NCBI GenBank assembly: GCA_900404475.1 | Contig: OUQQ01000100.1 | Span: 1 to 45,434 of the forward strand | Direction: 5' to 3' | Source of the DNA: Spongospora subterranea | Lineage: Eukaryota > Endomyxa > Phytomyxea > Plasmodiophorida > Plasmodiophoridae | DNA length: 45,434 nt | Part shown: positions 45,090 to 45,434 of the stretch, one piece after another | Layout: each line of letters starts with the position of its first letter | Position numbering within the stretch: the first letter of the stretch is position 1 | Program-made: the position numbers and the translations under genes | Notes under the pieces: model-generated | The model's database searches: none | The model's input: the letters and a program-made list of their open reading frames with translations, nothing else | What the model was told of the DNA's origin: nothing

Positions 45090-45359
45090 TCATTTCATAT
45101 TCGATTCGACATGAAAGTTTAAAGTAGTTGTGCAACATCGTTTTAACGTACGCCAGCCACGCCCCCAGCCACTAAGTTCTTGGCCGTCGACTTCGATTTG
45201 CTTCACGACATTTCCGGACAAGATTGAATATTTGGGGATGAGCTGCTGAGCTACCAATGCAGTCAGGAAATCCGAAAAACGAATTGCGAACTGTACCGAA
45301 AACTCTCTAATGACTGCGCCTGACTGACACATTGAGGACGTCACGCCCTCTTCCGTCAC
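45090..45359 (-). CDS. Possible 3' exon of a gene running off the right edge
   Basis: A minus-strand frame of 89 codons, tail-to-tail with the HBS1 gene. The part 45300-45090 (FSDFLTALVAQQLIPKYSIL, VVKQIEVDGQELSGWGRGWR) looks coding. Its 5' part runs into a 58-bp tandem repeat, so that portion is doubtful. No family recognised. Confidence 0.35.
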   Translation of the reverse strand: MTEEGVTSSMCQSGAVIREFSVQFAIRFSDFLTALVAQQLIPKYSILSGNVVKQIEVDGQELSGWGRGWRTLKRCCTTTLNFHVESNMK

Positions 45360-45434
45360 TCTGTTGCCGCAATAGGAGTGGCTGACAGATTGAGGACGTC
45401 ACGCCGTCTTCCGTCACTCTGTTGCCGCAATAGG
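45319..45434. repeat. 58-bp tandem repeat, two copies, reaching the window edge
   Basis: Copies 45319-45376 and 45377-45434 share ATTGAGGACGTCACGCC, then TCTTCCGTCACTCTGTTGCC and GCAATAGG with only a few differences. The second copy ends exactly at the last base of the window, so the array probably continues. Confidence 0.92.

Overview
This is nuclear DNA of a compact, intron-bearing eukaryote. The genes are short-spaced on both strands. Most coding regions are cut by very small introns (mostly 46-62 nt, GT...AG) that can be placed to the base where a conserved protein crosses them. The gene content (eIF3d, HBS1-type GTPase, class I ubiquitin-conjugating enzyme, neutral sphingomyelinase, GDA1/CD39 nucleotidase, class I cyclic-nucleotide phosphodiesterase, CLASP-type TOG protein, OXLD1-like and Dabb proteins, chromodomain Ty3/gypsy relic) fits an opisthokont, most plausibly an early-diverging (zoosporic-type) fungus or a fungus-like relative. 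The phylum is inference, not shown by the sequence.

Layout, left to right. 1-360: the 3' end of a decayed chromodomain retrotransposon. 1177-1741: a small OXLD1-like gene facing a small membrane-protein ORF. 2224-3886: a nine-exon ribose-phosphate pyrophosphokinase with an unusual N-terminal extension. 3973-5521 (minus): a monoacylglycerol-lipase-like hydrolase with a C-terminal membrane tail. 5672-6888: a 119-bp satellite containing an assembly join (the N at 6106). 7850-9659: a GT61-type glycosyltransferase. 9970-12990: an unrecognised gene on the minus strand followed by a decayed second copy. 14053-14640: a relic of an AIG1/GIMAP-like GTPase with a rearranged inverted duplicate. 14798-17338: eIF3d. 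17619-18653: unrecognised exons on the minus strand. 18879-19681: a UBE2D/E-type E2. 19986-20780: a single-exon membrane protein with a very acidic tail. 20917-23324 (minus): cyclic-nucleotide phosphodiesterase. 23929-25702: neutral sphingomyelinase. 25919-27818 (minus): apyrase. 27997-31626 (minus): several small ORFs and one larger unrecognised multi-exon gene. 31742-32137 (minus): a Dabb-domain protein resolved to the base. 33481-35913: two tRNA-His genes in inverted orientation flanking a short CLASP-type TOG gene. 36944-39718: an IQ-motif protein. 41514-45042: the HBS1-like ribosome-rescue GTPase. 45319-45434: two copies of a 58-bp repeat at the window edge.

The neighbouring genes do not form an obvious pathway. 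There is a loose run of membrane-signalling and lipid or nucleotide enzymes (phosphodiesterase, sphingomyelinase, ectonucleotidase at 20.9-27.8 kb), and translation functions occur three times (eIF3d, HBS1, tRNA-His), but eukaryotic gene order gives little reason to infer joint function. The parts that best repay a second look are the PRPP synthetase extension, the haplotype-like join in the satellite, the permuted inverted repeat in the GTPase relic, the intact/decayed duplicate of an orphan gene, and the free-standing TOG protein between two tRNA-His genes.
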